Origin: Metapseudomonas otitidis
GTDB taxonomy: Bacteria; Pseudomonadota; Gammaproteobacteria; Pseudomonadales; Pseudomonadaceae
DNA length: 64,000 nt
Direction: 5' to 3'
Assembly: GCF_900111835.1 (NCBI RefSeq)
Contig: NZ_FOJP01000006.1
Coordinates: 186,001-250,000, forward strand
The notes below the pieces were generated by a model. That model searched no databases. It was not told the DNA's origin and saw nothing but the letters and a program-made list of their open reading frames with translations. This document shows positions 16,572 through 25,800 of the stretch, in pieces (position 1 is the first letter of the stretch; each line of letters starts with the position of its first letter). The translations under genes and the position numbers were made by a program.

Positions 16572-17259
16572 ATGGGGGGTGCTGGCGGCATTGGCCAGCC
16601 CGATGTCCTGGGCGATGGAGATGGACGCCATGCCGGTCGGCTACCTGGGGTTCGATCACCTGGAGCAGCGCTTCCACGGCAACGACACCCAGCTGGCCTG
16701 GGAGCTGGAGGGCTGGTACGGCACCGACACCCACAAGCTGGTGCTGAAGAACGAAGGCGCCCGGGATGCCGGTGGGCCGACCACGTCGAGCCGCACCGAG
16801 CTGCTGTACCGGCGGATGTTCAGCGACTTCTTCGACTGGCAGGCGGGCGTGGCCCATGACGACCAGCCAGGGCCGGCGCGCAGCCATGCGCTGGTGGGGA
16901 TCAAGGGGCTGGCACCGCAGTGGTTCGAGGTGGAGGGCAACCTGCTGGTGAGCGAACGGGGCGATCCGTCGCTGCGCCTGGAGGCGGAATACCAGGTGCT
17001 GCTGACCCAGCGGCTGGTGCTGGAGCCCCGGCTGGAATACGACCTGGCCCTGGCGGACGACCGCGACCTGGATCGCGGCGCCGGCAGCGGCACGCTGGAG
17101 GCGGGGTTGCGCCTGCACTGGCGGGTGACGCCGGCGTTCTCGCCTTACCTGGGCTATGAGTGGGAGCGCACCCACGGCCGCAGCGGGGACTGGCTCCGCG
17201 CAGCCGGCGAGCCGGACGAGGAGGGCGCCTGGGTGCTGGGGCTGCGCTTCTGGCTGTAA
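16558..17259 (+). CDS. copB: Copper resistance outer-membrane protein CopB
   Basis: This 233-residue protein of the CopB/PcoB family is a beta-barrel outer-membrane protein of copper resistance operons. It has a short signal (1-19, ending SWA), then alternating amphipathic strands: LGFDHLEQRFHGNDTQLAWELEGWYG-type start (kept short here), HALVGIKGL, RLEAEYQVLL, LEAGLRLHW and a C-terminal Trp-Leu after FWL-type residues. It lacks the long Met-rich N-terminal stretch found in many CopB proteins. Its start lies 14 bases inside copA, so it is translationally coupled. Its exact job, copper sequestration or efflux across the outer membrane, is unsettled for the family. Confidence 0.85.
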   Translation: MRVIEWGVLAALASPMSWAMEMDAMPVGYLGFDHLEQRFHGNDTQLAWELEGWYGTDTHKLVLKNEGARDAGGPTTSSRTELLYRRMFSDFFDWQAGVAHDDQPGPARSHALVGIKGLAPQWFEVEGNLLVSERGDPSLRLEAEYQVLLTQRLVLEPRLEYDLALADDRDLDRGAGSGTLEAGLRLHWRVTPAFSPYLGYEWERTHGRSGDWLRAAGEPDEEGAWVLGLRFWL

Positions 17260-17281
17260 GGGGCCGGGCGTGTCGCCGAGG

Positions 17282-17310
17282 TTTTGCGGCAGGCCCGGGC
17301 TGTATACAAT
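17282..17310 (+). promoter_or_regulatory. Candidate sigma-70 promoter of queF
   Basis: TACAAT (17305-17310) is one mismatch from TATAAT and lies 34 bases before the queF ATG. TTTTGC (17282-17287) is 17 bases upstream but is a poor -35. The -10 is the stronger part of this call. Confidence 0.35.
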
Positions 17311-17343
17311 TGCGCGGTTCTCTCCCCCGCCAGGTCGCCTCTC

Positions 17344-18174
17344 ATGCAGCATCCCGCCGAACACTCGCCGCTGGGCAAGTCCAGTGAGTACATCAGCACC
17401 TACAGCCCGCAGCTGCTGTTCCCCATTTCCCGCGTGGCGAAGTGGAGCGAGTTGGGGCTGACGGCGGAGACCCTTCCTTATAAGGGCGTGGATTTCTGGA
17501 ACTGCTACGAGCTGTCGTGGCTGACCCCGTCGGGCAAGCCGGTGGTGGCCATCGGCGAGTTCGCCATCCCGGCCGATTCCCCGAACATCATCGAGTCGAA
17601 GTCCTTCAAGCTGTACCTCAACTCCCTCAACCAGAGCGCCTTTGCCACGGTGGCGGAACTGGTGGCGGTGCTGGAGAAGGACCTGTCGGCCGCTGCAGGG
17701 GCCGAGGTGAAGGTGCGCGTGCGCAGCCTGGCGGAGGTGGAGGCCGAGGGTGTGGCCCGCGCCGCCGGGATCTGCATCGATGACCTGGATGTGAGCATTG
17801 ACCACTACGACCATCCGCAACCGGAGCTGCTGCGCGCCGATGCCGCCGAGGTGGTGGAGGAGGCGCTGCACAGCCACCTGCTGAAATCCAACTGCCCGGT
17901 CACCGGCCAGCCGGACTGGGGCACGCTGGTGGTGCAGTACAAGGGGGCTCGCCTGGATCACGCCAGCTTCCTGGCCTACCTGGTGAGCTTCCGCCAGCAT
18001 TGCGACTTCCATGAGCAGTGCGTCGAGCGGGTCTTCCTCGACCTGCTGCGCCTGCTCGAGCCCGAGCACCTGACGGTGCAGGCACGCTATGTGCGCCGCG
18101 GCGGGCTGGACATCAACCCCTACCGCAGCACGCACCCCATCAGCCCGGACAACGGTCGGCTGGTGCGGCAGTAA
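17344..18174 (+). CDS. queF: NADPH-dependent 7-cyano-7-deazaguanine reductase QueF
   Basis: This 276-residue enzyme of queuosine biosynthesis reduces preQ0 to preQ1 using two NADPH. It is the long, bimodular gammaproteobacterial form. The QueF NADPH-site motif ESKSFKLYL (84-92) lies in the N-terminal half, and the catalytic Cys184 and Asp191 ([12 protein letters not shown]) lie in the C-terminal half, with INPYRST near the end. It is a single-gene unit between the copper operon and a bidirectional terminator. I looked for a preQ1 riboswitch in the 84-base leader and saw none. Confidence 0.95.
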   Translation: MQHPAEHSPLGKSSEYISTYSPQLLFPISRVAKWSELGLTAETLPYKGVDFWNCYELSWLTPSGKPVVAIGEFAIPADSPNIIESKSFKLYLNSLNQSAFATVAELVAVLEKDLSAAAGAEVKVRVRSLAEVEAEGVARAAGICIDDLDVSIDHYDHPQPELLRADAAEVVEEALHSHLLKSNCPVTGQPDWGTLVVQYKGARLDHASFLAYLVSFRQHCDFHEQCVERVFLDLLRLLEPEHLTVQARYVRRGGLDINPYRSTHPISPDNGRLVRQ

Positions 18175-18213
18175 CTGATTCCGGGCTGCGCCCGGCGGCA
18201 AGCTGAAACGAAG

Positions 18214-18236
18214 AACCCCGGCACCTGGCCGGGGTT
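18214..18236. terminator. Bidirectional terminator after queF
   Basis: AACCCCGG (18214-18221) pairs with CCGGGGTT (18229-18236) over a 7-base loop. It lies 40 bases after queF and 20 bases before the convergent small gene, so it can serve both. The T-run is short. Confidence 0.6.
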
Positions 18237-18255
18237 CCTGCATTCAGGGTGGGGG

Positions 18256-18516
18256 TCAGATGCCCATGCTGACCAGGCTCTGCATGATGTTGCGCAACGT
18301 GCCGGCCAGGGTCGGGTGGCTCAGCTCGAAACGCTCGACGGCCAGGTTGACACCGTCCACCAGGCTGTCTTCCGAGGTGTGGGCTTCGTTCGCCAGCTTC
18401 AGTTCGATGTCGCGGATCAGGCCGTTGAGGTGGGCGCGCTCTTCCGCATCCATCGGGGCGTCTTGGGCCAGTTGGTCGCGCAGTTCGTTCAGTTGCTGCT
18501 GCAGGCGTTCGGACAT
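18256..18516 (-). CDS. Small DUF4404-like protein
   Basis: This 86-residue acidic, soluble, helical protein (SERLQQQLNELRDQL, then AEERAHLNGLIRDIELKL) resembles DUF4404 proteins of pseudomonads. It has no signal peptide or membrane segment. The ATG at 18516 has a GGGAGA site and is preferred over upstream codons. The pattern suggests a short coiled coil (about 2-45) followed by a small domain (SLVDGVNLAVERFELSHPTL). Function is unknown. It stands alone, convergent with queF. Confidence 0.7.
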   Translation of the reverse strand: MSERLQQQLNELRDQLAQDAPMDAEERAHLNGLIRDIELKLANEAHTSEDSLVDGVNLAVERFELSHPTLAGTLRNIMQSLVSMGI

Positions 18517-18644
18517 GGTGTTCTCCCTTTTGACATGACTCAGGAGTGGACCGCCGTCTGACGGCAAAAGGTCCCGGTGCCTGTGAGATTAATCCAGGCG
18601 GGGCGGCGCTGCCTGATCGTGATCAATGCCGTTACAAAACGGGG

Positions 18645-19385
18645 TCAGGGCTTCTCGCCCTTCTGCCGGCGGCTCGCCAGGTCGTCGAGGCAGTCGGGCA
18701 GCTCGCCGAGGTGGTCGATCACCGAATGGGCGCCGAGGCGATACAGCTCCAGGGTGGCGCGGGCGCGCCGGGCGTCGCGCTCGTTGGCCGGCAGTGCCTG
18801 CCAGTCCCCCAGGGCGTGGCCGCAGAGTCGGCCACTGGCGGCGAGGCCGACGGTCCACAGCCCGGCGTTGAGGCCGGCCTGGAGCAGGCGGGGTTCGCCG
18901 CTGACCAGCACGCAGCCTTCCAGGCGTTCGACGCCGAGGCCGGCGAGGGCGTTCCAGCAGCTGTCCGGGGCTGGCCAGGGGCGCCCGGTGCCGGCCTGGG
19001 CCGGTGGGAGCGAGTCGGGCAGCGACTGGGCGAGCACCGTGGTGACGTGTTCGGGTAGCTCTTCCAGCCAGGCAGCGGGGATGTTCTGACTGGCCAGGCG
19101 GTCGAGGAGGGCGTCCAGGCCCGGTGCCGGTTCGGCACGCTCGTGGGCGGCCTCGACCAGGGCATCCTGCAGGCGGGCCCGCTCGGCTGGGCGGGGGCGA
19201 CGTTTCAGCAGCGCTTCCAACTGGTCGGTCGGGGCGAGGGGGGCGACCTCATCCAGCTGCCCGTCGGTGTGGCGCGCAACGGTGCGCTGCAGGGCCAGGG
19301 GCAGGGTCCGGGCGCCGAAGTCCACCAGGCAGCCGGTCAGGCCGAGGAGCAGGGCGGTGAAAGGGGGCGGCGGGGTGCTGGGCAT
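18645..19385 (-). CDS. HAD-superfamily protein without catalytic nucleophile, phosphonatase-like
   Basis: This 246-residue protein looks like the phosphonoacetaldehyde hydrolase (PhnX) branch of the HAD superfamily. The N-terminal LLLGLTGCLVDFGARTLPLA aligns with the PhnX pattern F-D-W-A-G-T-T-V-D-F-G, and the Asp nucleophile position is Gly. The later motif regions (CVLVSGEPRLLQAGLNAGLWTVGL, where PhnX has a G-D-T-x-x-D type loop) also lack the acidic pair. Classical phosphohydrolase chemistry is therefore unlikely. It may be a binding or regulatory protein. A comparable protein sits near queF in P. aeruginosa. It lies 57 bases upstream of no same-strand gene it clearly depends on. Confidence 0.7.
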   Translation of the reverse strand: MPSTPPPPFTALLLGLTGCLVDFGARTLPLALQRTVARHTDGQLDEVAPLAPTDQLEALLKRRPRPAERARLQDALVEAAHERAEPAPGLDALLDRLASQNIPAAWLEELPEHVTTVLAQSLPDSLPPAQAGTGRPWPAPDSCWNALAGLGVERLEGCVLVSGEPRLLQAGLNAGLWTVGLAASGRLCGHALGDWQALPANERDARRARATLELYRLGAHSVIDHLGELPDCLDDLASRRQKGEKP

Positions 19386-19442
19386 GGGCGGGTCATCCTG
19401 ACGTGGGCGCTTCCAGCCTAGCTGCCCGGGATGACGCGCAGG

Positions 19443-19871
19443 TTACGGTTCCGTGACGGCCGGCAGGCCCTGGAAGATGCGCCGCAGGGCTTCCGGTACG
19501 GGGACCGGGCGGTTGCTGGCGTGGTCGACCCAGACCAGTTTGCAGTGGCCTTCGCCATGGACCACGCCAGGTGCCTCCAGGGTGCCCAGGCGGTGCTCGA
19601 CCACCAGGCTGGAGTTGCCCAGCGTGCCGGCGTAGAGCTCCACCACCACGGTGGCCGGGTGTACGACGGGCCGCAGGTAGGTGTGCAGGGTCTGCAGCAC
19701 CACCGGGCCCTGGGCCACGTGGTTCATGGCGATGCCATTGCGCTCGAACCAGGCGACGCGGGCTTCTTCCAGGTACTGGATATAGAGGGTGTTGTTGACG
19801 TGGCCGTAGCTGTCCATATCGCCCCAGCGCACGGGGATGTGAGCTACATGGAGTAAATTCTTTTCCGCCAT
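19443..19871 (-). CDS. Acyl-CoA thioesterase, hotdog-fold (4HBT) family
   Basis: This 142-residue hotdog-fold thioesterase has RWGDMDSYGHVNNTLYIQYL with the catalytic-type Asp18/Asp20 and His24-Val-Asn26 pattern of the 4-hydroxybenzoyl-CoA thioesterase/YbgC family, then EEARVAWF. It probably hydrolyses acyl-CoA in the cytosol. The chain-length range is not predictable. It is divergent from mlaA and shares a 109-base promoter region with it. The same neighbour pair occurs in P. aeruginosa as I recall. Confidence 0.85.
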   Translation of the reverse strand: MAEKNLLHVAHIPVRWGDMDSYGHVNNTLYIQYLEEARVAWFERNGIAMNHVAQGPVVLQTLHTYLRPVVHPATVVVELYAGTLGNSSLVVEHRLGTLEAPGVVHGEGHCKLVWVDHASNRPVPVPEALRRIFQGLPAVTEP

Positions 19872-19897
19872 TGGTCGCGTTACCTATGCTGCCTATT

Positions 19898-19919
19898 GGC
19901 CATCCAATGGCCGTATACT
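19898..19919 (+). promoter_or_regulatory. Palindrome and -10 element before mlaA
   Basis: GGCCAT-CCA-ATGGCC (19898-19912) is a perfect 6-base inverted repeat directly upstream of TATACT (19914-19919), a good -10 for mlaA 62 bases downstream. The palindrome occupies the spacer and -35 space, so it could be an operator. No clear -35 is visible. Confidence 0.35.
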
Positions 19920-19980
19920 GCGCGCCTTGTCGGGCGGCCCGCTGGGGGCGCCACACTACTTTTCCCTAGGAGAGACTGCA

Positions 19981-20682
19981 ATGCGAATGATCGGTGCGGG
20001 TTGGCTCGATCGAATGGGCCGCCTGCTGGCGGTCGCCGGCCTGGTGGCGCTGCCGCTGGTGGCCCAGGCTGCGGATGAAGACCCGTGGGAGGGCGTCAAC
20101 CGCGCGGTGTTCAGCTTCAACGACACGGTCGACACCTACGCCCTGAAGCCGATCGCCCAGGGCTACCAGTACGTGACGCCGCAGTTCGTGGAAGACGGCG
20201 TGCACAACGTCTTCCGCAACGTCGGTGACGTCGGCAACCTGGCCAACGACCTGCTGCAGGGCAAGCTGCACGCGGCGGGCGTGGACACCAGCCGGCTGAT
20301 CTTCAACACCACCTTCGGCGTGCTTGGCGTGTTCGACGTGGCGACCCGCATGGGGCTGCAGCGCAGCGACGAGGACTTCGGCCAGACCCTGGGCACCTGG
20401 GGCGTGGGCAGCGGCCCTTACGTGGTGCTGCCGCTGTTGGGCCCGAGCACCCTGCGCGATGCGCCGGCGCGCTTCGTCGACAGCTACACCACGCCCTATC
20501 CCTACATCGACCACGTGCCGACCCGTAACGTGATCCTCGGGGTGAACACCGTGGACACCCGTGCCAGCCTGCTGTCGGCGGAGAAGATGATCACCGGCGA
20601 CAAGTACGTGTTCATCCGCAACGCCTACCTGCAGAACCGCGAGTTCAAGGTGCGCGATGGCGAGGTCGAGGACGATTTCTGA
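19981..20682 (+). CDS. mlaA: MlaA/VacJ outer-membrane lipid-asymmetry protein
   Basis: This 233-residue protein belongs to the MlaA (VacJ) family, which takes mislocalised phospholipids from the outer leaflet to the Mla periplasmic pathway. The family sequence is strong: EDPWEGVNRAVFSFNDTVD, NVFRNVGDVGNLANDLLQGK, and FGQTLGTWGVGSGPYVVLPLLGPS-type conserved core. E. coli MlaA is a lipoprotein, but here the signal (1-30, ending LVAQA) has no lipobox cysteine and should be cut by signal peptidase I. The ATG at 19981 has AGGAGA upstream. The partner mlaFEDBC genes are not in the window. Confidence 0.92.
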   Translation: MRMIGAGWLDRMGRLLAVAGLVALPLVAQAADEDPWEGVNRAVFSFNDTVDTYALKPIAQGYQYVTPQFVEDGVHNVFRNVGDVGNLANDLLQGKLHAAGVDTSRLIFNTTFGVLGVFDVATRMGLQRSDEDFGQTLGTWGVGSGPYVVLPLLGPSTLRDAPARFVDSYTTPYPYIDHVPTRNVILGVNTVDTRASLLSAEKMITGDKYVFIRNAYLQNREFKVRDGEVEDDF

Positions 20683-20710
20683 TCGCCTCCCTCGTTTTGC
20701 GGGTATGAAA

Positions 20711-20732
20711 AAGGCGGCCAATGGGCCGCCTT
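20711..20732. terminator. Bidirectional terminator between mlaA and pilZ gene
   Basis: AAGGCGGCC (20711-20719) pairs perfectly with GGCCGCCTT (20724-20732) over a 4-base loop. It is preceded by AAA and followed by TTCTTTCT, so it can work in both directions for the convergent genes. Confidence 0.85.
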
Positions 20733-20749
20733 CTTTCTATGTGCGCCGA

Positions 20750-21052
20750 TCAGCTCATCGAGGTGATGGCGAGGCCGATGGACATGCGCCCATCGTCGCC
20801 GGCCGATATGCGGACCACCTCGGCTTCGGCGTCCAGGCCCTTGAGCTCGGCGTGGTCGGACGGGATGTGGACGCGCACCTTGTCACCTATCGACAGGTGG
20901 GCATCGGCTTCCAGCTGCATGCCGGTGCTCGACAGGTCGCGGCACAGGGCCGGGTACTCGCGGCCTCCATGGTGCAGAACGACCTGCGCCTCGACCTGCA
21001 TGCGGATGAAGTCGCGCTTCTCGCTGTAAGAACGATGATCGTTCTGACTCAT
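20750..21052 (-). CDS. PilZ-domain protein
   Basis: This 100-residue single PilZ domain carries both c-di-GMP motifs: RDFIR (Arg13 to Arg17, the RxxxR switch) and DLSSTG (Asp39-x-Ser-x-x-Gly44). It is therefore likely to bind c-di-GMP and act as a stand-alone adaptor. The ATG at 21052 gives the compact domain, and upstream in-frame codons run into the promoter of the divergent rssB gene. It lies next to the stress regulators rssB-rssC and could link c-di-GMP to them, but nothing in the sequence proves a partner. Confidence 0.85.
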   Translation of the reverse strand: MSQNDHRSYSEKRDFIRMQVEAQVVLHHGGREYPALCRDLSSTGMQLEADAHLSIGDKVRVHIPSDHAELKGLDAEAEVVRISAGDDGRMSIGLAITSMS

Positions 21053-21268
21053 TATCTGCTGTCCTCTGGTATTGGATGGACTGACCCCCGGCCTCTTATA
21101 ACTCCCGCTCTTTTCATGTGTAAAGGCAGGTTTCGACAATCGGCGCACGCTTGAATCGCCCTGCGGATGGGAGTACCGTCTGCGCCTTGAAGCGAACCCC
21201 TTACCCGCATCCGGCCTAGGTCGGTGCCTCAACCAGCCCACCCCCGGCGCCGTTTGCCTGGATACTCC

Positions 21269-22453
21269 ATGCACAATACCAGTGCCAAGCTGCTGATCAT
21301 CGACGACGACGAGGTTGTCCGCACCAGCCTCGCAGCCTATCTGGAAGACAGTGGTTTCAACGTCCTGCAGGCAGGTAATGGTCTGCAGGGGTTGCAGGTC
21401 TTCGAGCAGGAACATCCCGATCTGATCATCTGCGACCTGCGCATGCCCCAGGTCGACGGGCTGGAACTCATCCGCCGCATCAACCAGCTGGAAACCGACA
21501 CGCCGGTGATCGTCGTGTCCGGTGCTGGTGTGATGAGCGACGCCGTCGAAGCCCTGCGCCTCGGAGCGGCGGACTACCTGATCAAGCCCCTGGAAGACCT
21601 GGCGGTGCTGGAGCACTCCGTGCGCCGCGCGCTGGATCGCCACGCCCTGCGGCTGGAGAACCAGCGTTACCGCGAGGAGCTGGAAGCCGCCAACCGCGAA
21701 CTCCAGGCCAGCCTGCACCTGCTGCAGGAAGACCAGAACGCCGGGCGCCAGGTGCAGATGAACATGCTGCCGGTCACGCCCTGGACGGTGGACGGGCTGC
21801 ACTTCGCCCACCAGATCATCCCGTCCCTCTACCTGTCGGGGGACTTCGTCGACTACTTCCGGGTCGACGAGCGGCGCATCGCCTTCTACCTGGCGGATGT
21901 CTCCGGCCATGGCGCCTCGTCCGCCTTCGTCACCGTCCTGCTCAAGTTCATGACCACCCGGCTGCTCTACGAGTCGCGCCGTGGCGGTACCTTGCCGGAG
22001 TTCAAGCCCTCCGAGGTGCTCGGCCACATCAACCGTGGCCTGATCAACTGCAAGCTGGGCAAGCACGTGACCATGCTGGGCGGGGTGATCGACGAGGAGA
22101 GCGGCAAGCTGACCTACAGCATCGGCGGGCACCTGCCCCTGCCTGTGCTGTACAGCGAAGGCCAGGCGCATTACCTCACAGGGCGCGGCCTGCCCGTTGG
22201 CCTGTTCGAGGAAGCGGCCTACGAGGACCAGGTGATGGACCTGCCGACCTCGTTCAGCCTGACGCTGATGTCCGACGGCATCCTGGACCTTTTGCCGGGC
22301 GACACGCTCAAAGAGAAAGAAGCTGCCCTGCCGGAAATCGTGCAGGCAGCCGGTGGATCCCTGGATGGCCTCAAGAAGGCCTTTGGCCTGGCCAACCTGG
22401 GGGATATGCCAGATGATATCGCCTTGCTGGTGTTGAGCAGGAACCTTGCATGA
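21269..22453 (+). CDS. rssB: Response regulator with PP2C phosphatase domain, RssB-like
   Basis: This 394-residue protein has a receiver domain (5-125; IDDDE, Asp56 in LIICDLRMPQ, Lys in YLIKPLED), a helical linker (about 130-170) and a PPM/SpoIIE-type phosphatase domain. The phosphatase metal residues appear intact: GDFVDYF, ADVSGHG, MSDGILD and MPDDIALLVL. In E. coli, RssB delivers RpoS to ClpXP and its phosphatase domain is degenerate. The Pseudomonas protein pairs with a STAS protein (next gene, ATGA overlap), so it more likely works by partner switching through dephosphorylation. The symbol follows my recollection of the Pseudomonas rssB-rssC operon. Confidence 0.8.
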   Translation: MHNTSAKLLIIDDDEVVRTSLAAYLEDSGFNVLQAGNGLQGLQVFEQEHPDLIICDLRMPQVDGLELIRRINQLETDTPVIVVSGAGVMSDAVEALRLGAADYLIKPLEDLAVLEHSVRRALDRHALRLENQRYREELEAANRELQASLHLLQEDQNAGRQVQMNMLPVTPWTVDGLHFAHQIIPSLYLSGDFVDYFRVDERRIAFYLADVSGHGASSAFVTVLLKFMTTRLLYESRRGGTLPEFKPSEVLGHINRGLINCKLGKHVTMLGGVIDEESGKLTYSIGGHLPLPVLYSEGQAHYLTGRGLPVGLFEEAAYEDQVMDLPTSFSLTLMSDGILDLLPGDTLKEKEAALPEIVQAAGGSLDGLKKAFGLANLGDMPDDIALLVLSRNLA

Positions 22454-22932
22454 GTACCGGTAAAATCCAGTTTGCCGAGCAGGACGGCACCTTTGTCCTG
22501 AAGTTCGTCGGTGAAATCCGCCTGACCCTGTGTTCGGCCCTGGACGCCACTATCGAGAAGATTTTCTCCGCGCTTAACTTTTCGGCGATCGTCATCGACC
22601 TGACCGAAACGCGCAGCATCGACAGCACCACCTTGGGCCTGCTGGCCAAGCTGTCGATCCTCTCCCGGCAGAAGGTCGGGCTCTTGCCCACCGTCGTCAC
22701 CACCCACCCGGACATCACCCGGCTGTTGCAGTCGATGGGCTTCGATCAGGTGTTCAACATCGTCGACAAGCCGCTGCCGTGCCCTGAGTGCCTGGAGGAC
22801 CTGCCGCCCCAGGACCAGACCGAGGACGTGGTGCGCACCAAGGTGCTCGAAGCACACCGCATCCTGATGGGGCTGAACGAGTCCAACCGCGAAGCCTTCC
22901 ATGATCTGGTCAGCGCGCTCGAGCGCAGCTGA
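22450..22932 (+). CDS. rssC: STAS-domain anti-sigma factor antagonist, RssC-like
   Basis: This 160-residue protein has an N-terminal STAS domain (about 3-105). The loop TETRSIDSTTLGLLAKLS contains Ser59 after Asp58, the position phosphorylated in SpoIIAA-type antagonists. The C-terminal 50 residues (CPECLEDLPPQDQTEDVV, then helical) are extra. It overlaps the rssB stop by four bases, so it is the likely substrate of that phosphatase. The expected circuit is that dephosphorylated RssC sequesters an anti-sigma factor or RssB-associated partner to tune RpoS. No kinase or anti-sigma gene is adjacent. Confidence 0.8.
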   Translation: MSTGKIQFAEQDGTFVLKFVGEIRLTLCSALDATIEKIFSALNFSAIVIDLTETRSIDSTTLGLLAKLSILSRQKVGLLPTVVTTHPDITRLLQSMGFDQVFNIVDKPLPCPECLEDLPPQDQTEDVVRTKVLEAHRILMGLNESNREAFHDLVSALERS

Positions 22933-22961
22933 CCTTTCAACCTTCCCCGCTTGAACCTGAT

Positions 22962-22986
22962 GCGCCTGGCCGTTGCAGCCAGGCGC
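22962..22986. terminator. Terminator between rssC and tal
   Basis: GCGCCTGGC (22962-22970) pairs perfectly with GCCAGGCGC (22978-22986) over a 7-base loop and is followed by TTTCG. It lies in the gap between convergent rssC and tal. Confidence 0.75.
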
Positions 22987-22993
22987 TTTCGTA

Positions 22994-23920
22994 TCAGGCG
23001 CGTGCCTTGAGCAGGGCTTCGAGCTTTTCCTGATCCCGGGCGAACAGGCGGATGCCCTCGGCCAGCTTCTCGGTGGCCATCGCGTCTTCGTTGAACTGCC
23101 AGCGGAAGGCCGGCTGATCCAGTGTCTGGCGCGGTTCTGCCGTGCCCTCGGCGCTCAGCTGGCGAACCAGCTGGCCGTCATCTTCGGCCAGCTTCTGCAG
23201 CAGGTCCGGGCTGATGGTCAGGCGGTCGCAGCCGGCCAGGGCCTCGATCTGCCCCAGGTTGCGGAAGCTGGCACCCATTACCACCGTCTCGTAGCCGTGG
23301 GCCTTGTAGTAGCGGTAGATGCGCGAGACCGACTGCACGCCCGGGTCCTCGGCGCCCGCGTAGTCGCGGCCTTCGGCCTTCTTGTACCAGTCGTAGATGC
23401 GCCCGACGAAGGGAGAGATCAGGAACACCCCGGCCTCGGCGCAGGCGACCGCCTGGGCGAAGTTGAACAGCAGGGTCAGGTTGGTCTGGATGCCGCTGCG
23501 CTCCAGGCGTTCGGCGGCGCGAATGCCTTCCCAGGTGGAGGCGATCTTGATCAGCACGCGCTCGCGGCCGATGCCGGCCTTGTCATACAGCTCCACCAGG
23601 CGCTCGGCACGGCGCAGGGTCGCCTCGGTATCGAAGGACAGGCGCGCGTCCACTTCGGTGGAGATGCGCCCCGGAATCACCTTGAGGATCTCCTGGCCCA
23701 CGGCCACCCCGAAACGATCGCATGCCAGCCCAAGGTCGCCAGCGCTGCCCGCCACGGCCTGGTCCAGCAGATCGGCGTAGCGGGGCAGGGCTGCTGCCTT
23801 GAGCAGCAGCGAGGGGTTGGTGGTGGCATCCACCGGCTTGAGGCGGGCGATGGCATCCAGGTCGCCGGTGTCGGCCACCACGGTGGTGAACTGCTTCAGT
23901 TGGTCCAGCTTGGAAGTCAT
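22994..23920 (-). CDS. tal: Transaldolase B
   Basis: This 308-residue enzyme of the non-oxidative pentose phosphate pathway moves dihydroxyacetone between sugar phosphates. The E. coli TalB-type sequence is clear: [20 protein letters not shown] (Asp17), [12 protein letters not shown] (Asn35) and the Schiff-base Lys125 in [12 protein letters not shown]. The length matches the usual 308-317. The ATG at 23920 is the conserved start, and the 27 in-frame codons upstream are not conserved. It stands alone, convergent with rssC. Confidence 0.97.
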   Translation of the reverse strand: MTSKLDQLKQFTTVVADTGDLDAIARLKPVDATTNPSLLLKAAALPRYADLLDQAVAGSAGDLGLACDRFGVAVGQEILKVIPGRISTEVDARLSFDTEATLRRAERLVELYDKAGIGRERVLIKIASTWEGIRAAERLERSGIQTNLTLLFNFAQAVACAEAGVFLISPFVGRIYDWYKKAEGRDYAGAEDPGVQSVSRIYRYYKAHGYETVVMGASFRNLGQIEALAGCDRLTISPDLLQKLAEDDGQLVRQLSAEGTAEPRQTLDQPAFRWQFNEDAMATEKLAEGIRLFARDQEKLEALLKARA

Positions 23921-24451
23921 GACGAGGCCTTGTCGTTGCAGATTGCGTGACCTTACCCGAGCAGCCCGGGCGGGCTCAACGGGCGGCCAGGGGAATTTCA
24001 TGGCGGCGCTGCCGCCACGTTCGTCAGACCATGGCCGCGAAAAAAATTCCGTATTTCCTTGCGGGTTTTCCGTGCTGGTTCGTCTTTATTGATGAGGGCC
24101 CGCTGAGCGGGTGGGGTGGCGCAGGAAGGCCGCCTCGGTGCCGACACGCCACAGGCAACAGACCAGAAGGAGCTTCGCCATGCCCCACAGCGACCATTCC
24201 CGATTGCGCCAGATGCTGCAGGACGCCGGCCTGAAGGCCAGCCTGCCGCGCCTGAAGGTGCTGGAGATACTCTGCGACGCGCAGAACGAAGACGGCGGCA
24301 TCTCCACCCGCCTGCTGCACCAGCGGCTGAACGCCGCCGGCGAGCCGCTCTCCCTGGTCAGCGTGCGGCAGGTGCTGGGGCGGATGCTGGAAAGCGGCCT
24401 GGTGGTGCCGGAGGGGCACAAGGGCTATGCCCTGGCCCCGCAGAACGCGGC

Positions 24452-25462
<1,011 letters not shown>

Positions 25463-25800
25463 TTTGGTACGTCTGATTTCTGCCCGTTTTACCCCGTTTC
25501 ACTGGTTCTCGGGCCGCGCTCGCTACAGGTAGCAAGTCAAACTCGCCGTGTAGCAAATAGGGAAATGGGCACGATCACCAGCGGAAACGGAAAGACGGTA
25601 GTGTGGGTTGCACCGCTCAGATCCGTGTCTGGCGCGAAGGGCGCGCAGTTTATCAAGAATCCCGAGTCATCGATTGAAAGCAGCTTCTTGGAGCAAGCCT
25701 CTCGTCGTGAGAGCGCGATTCGCGCTTTATCTCGTTAGGCAGTATCTGCATGGGCGGTGCTCTACTACAGTCATTGCTCCAGACCATGGAGGGGTGATCG
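25463..25800. other. Intergenic region between divergent dusA and a small secreted protein
   Basis: These 338 bases hold no gene I can support. The sequence is less GC-rich than its neighbours. A short direct repeat GTAGCAA occurs twice, about 22 bases apart, near 25530 and 25551. It must hold the promoters of dusA (leftward) and of the small gene at 25801. No terminator or tRNA is visible. Confidence 0.5.

Noticed and set aside
17260-17343. A preQ1 riboswitch before queF
   Set aside because: The 84-base leader has no visible preQ1 aptamer pattern and the usual proteobacterial queF genes lack one.
25463-25800. A mobile-element attachment site at the 5' end of dusA
   Set aside because: No integrase gene and no second copy of the dusA 5' sequence are visible in the window. 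Only the weak GTAGCAA repeat and the sparse gene content hint at it.
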